Part shown: one piece after another, positions 63,734-64,000 of the stretch
Layout: each line of letters starts with the position of its first letter
Numbering within the stretch: the first letter of the stretch is position 1
Origin: Labrenzia sp. VG12
GTDB lineage: Bacteria > Pseudomonadota > Alphaproteobacteria > Rhizobiales > Stappiaceae
DNA length: 64,000 bases
Assembly (NCBI RefSeq): GCF_002237595.1
Contig: NZ_CP022529.1
Span: 4,928,001 to 4,992,000 of the forward strand
Reading direction: 5' to 3'
Program-made: the position numbers and the translations under genes
The notes under the pieces: generated by a model
What the model saw: the letters and a program-made list of their open reading frames with translations, nothing else
Databases searched by the model: none
Told to the model about the DNA's origin: nothing

Positions 63734-64000
63734 CTAGCGTTCGCTCAGCGCCAGATCCAGGTTCGTGAAGACCGGCTTCCAGATGTATTCAAAAACGGTC
63801 TTCTTGCCCGTGAGGATGTCTGCTTCACCTGTCATGCCCGGCAGGAGCGCGAACTGGTCGGGATTGTCCCTGAAATAGGTAACCGGCACCTCGACCAGCA
63901 CTTCGTAAAAGGCAGTGCCGCGCTCATCCACGATCGTCGTGGGCGAGACCTCCGTGACGGCCCCCTCAAGCGCGCCGTACCGGCTGAAGTCGAAGGCATC
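63734..64000 (-). CDS. HlyD-family type I secretion adaptor, C-terminal part only
   Basis: The frame is open to the window edge, so only the last 88 residues are present. The text DFSRYGALEGAVTEVSPTT followed by FYEVLVEV, LLPGMTGEADILTGKKTVFEYIWKPV is the conserved C-terminus of periplasmic membrane-fusion proteins of type I systems. It lies directly upstream of the giant adhesin gene, 11 bases apart, and probably exports it together with an ABC ATPase outside the window. Confidence 0.9.
   Translation of the reverse strand, partial: DAFDFSRYGALEGAVTEVSPTTIVDERGTAFYEVLVEVPVTYFRDNPDQFALLPGMTGEADILTGKKTVFEYIWKPVFTNLDLALSER

Noticed and set aside
1..64000. tRNA or rRNA genes
   Set aside because: No TPsiC-arm-like or rRNA-conserved stretches were noticed in intergenic DNA by eye; a covariance-model scan was not possible.

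Overview
The window is high-GC DNA from an alphaproteobacterium. The aerobic, secretion-rich gene set (ferredoxin-type 2-oxoacid oxidoreductase, B12-controlled cobalt ECF transporter, VCBS/RTX type I secretion substrates, alginate-type polysaccharide genes) fits a marine Stappiaceae-like bacterium (Roseibium/Labrenzia). That placement is inferred from gene content and protein style; no rRNA or tRNA gene was recognised to anchor it.

Left part (1-30.9 kb): a partial secreted nuclease with tandem LTD-like repeats, an SDR, a potassium channel with a C-terminal zinc ribbon, a secreted esterase, a CoA-transferase/TPP-enzyme pair, a TetR regulator divergent from an NmrA-type gene with a twin palindromic operator between them, an ABC exporter, a DUF3750 protein, two unknown divergent genes, a class III cyclase, a three-gene 2-oxoacid:ferredoxin oxidoreductase operon, a membrane hydrolase, panC-panB, three tandem paralogous substrate-binding proteins, ada, and two small orphan genes.

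Centre (30.9-51.1 kb): an alginate-like exopolysaccharide locus in an unusual order. It contains GDP-mannose dehydrogenase (algD), a HAD/phosphomannomutase-like protein plus a Nudix hydrolase, an NtrC-type response regulator, a hybrid histidine kinase with a CxxCH sensor domain, an unknown secreted protein, an AlgI-type MBOAT, an AlgK-like Sel1 protein, a small membrane protein, an SGNH acetyltransferase-like protein, Alg8 and Alg44 (PilZ) polymerase subunits, and an RTX protein. Four transcription starts in the locus (algD, the HAD gene, the SGNH gene, the RTX gene) carry candidate sigma-54 promoters with GG-N10-G(C/T) spacing, three of them ending 39-40 bases before the start codon. A TTTTGCAAAA-like element lies about 100-140 bases upstream of each. 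The kinase and the GAFTGA-bearing regulator are in the operon they probably control, so the locus looks like a self-contained two-component, sigma-54 and c-di-GMP controlled polysaccharide system.

Right part (51.5-64 kb): a cobalamin riboswitch leads a cobalt transporter operon (DUF4198 protein, CbiM, CbiL-like, CbiQ, CbiO). Next come an IS481-type transposase remnant, a 2601-residue VCBS/cadherin-like giant protein, and the C-terminus of its probable type I secretion adaptor (HlyD family), which runs off the window.
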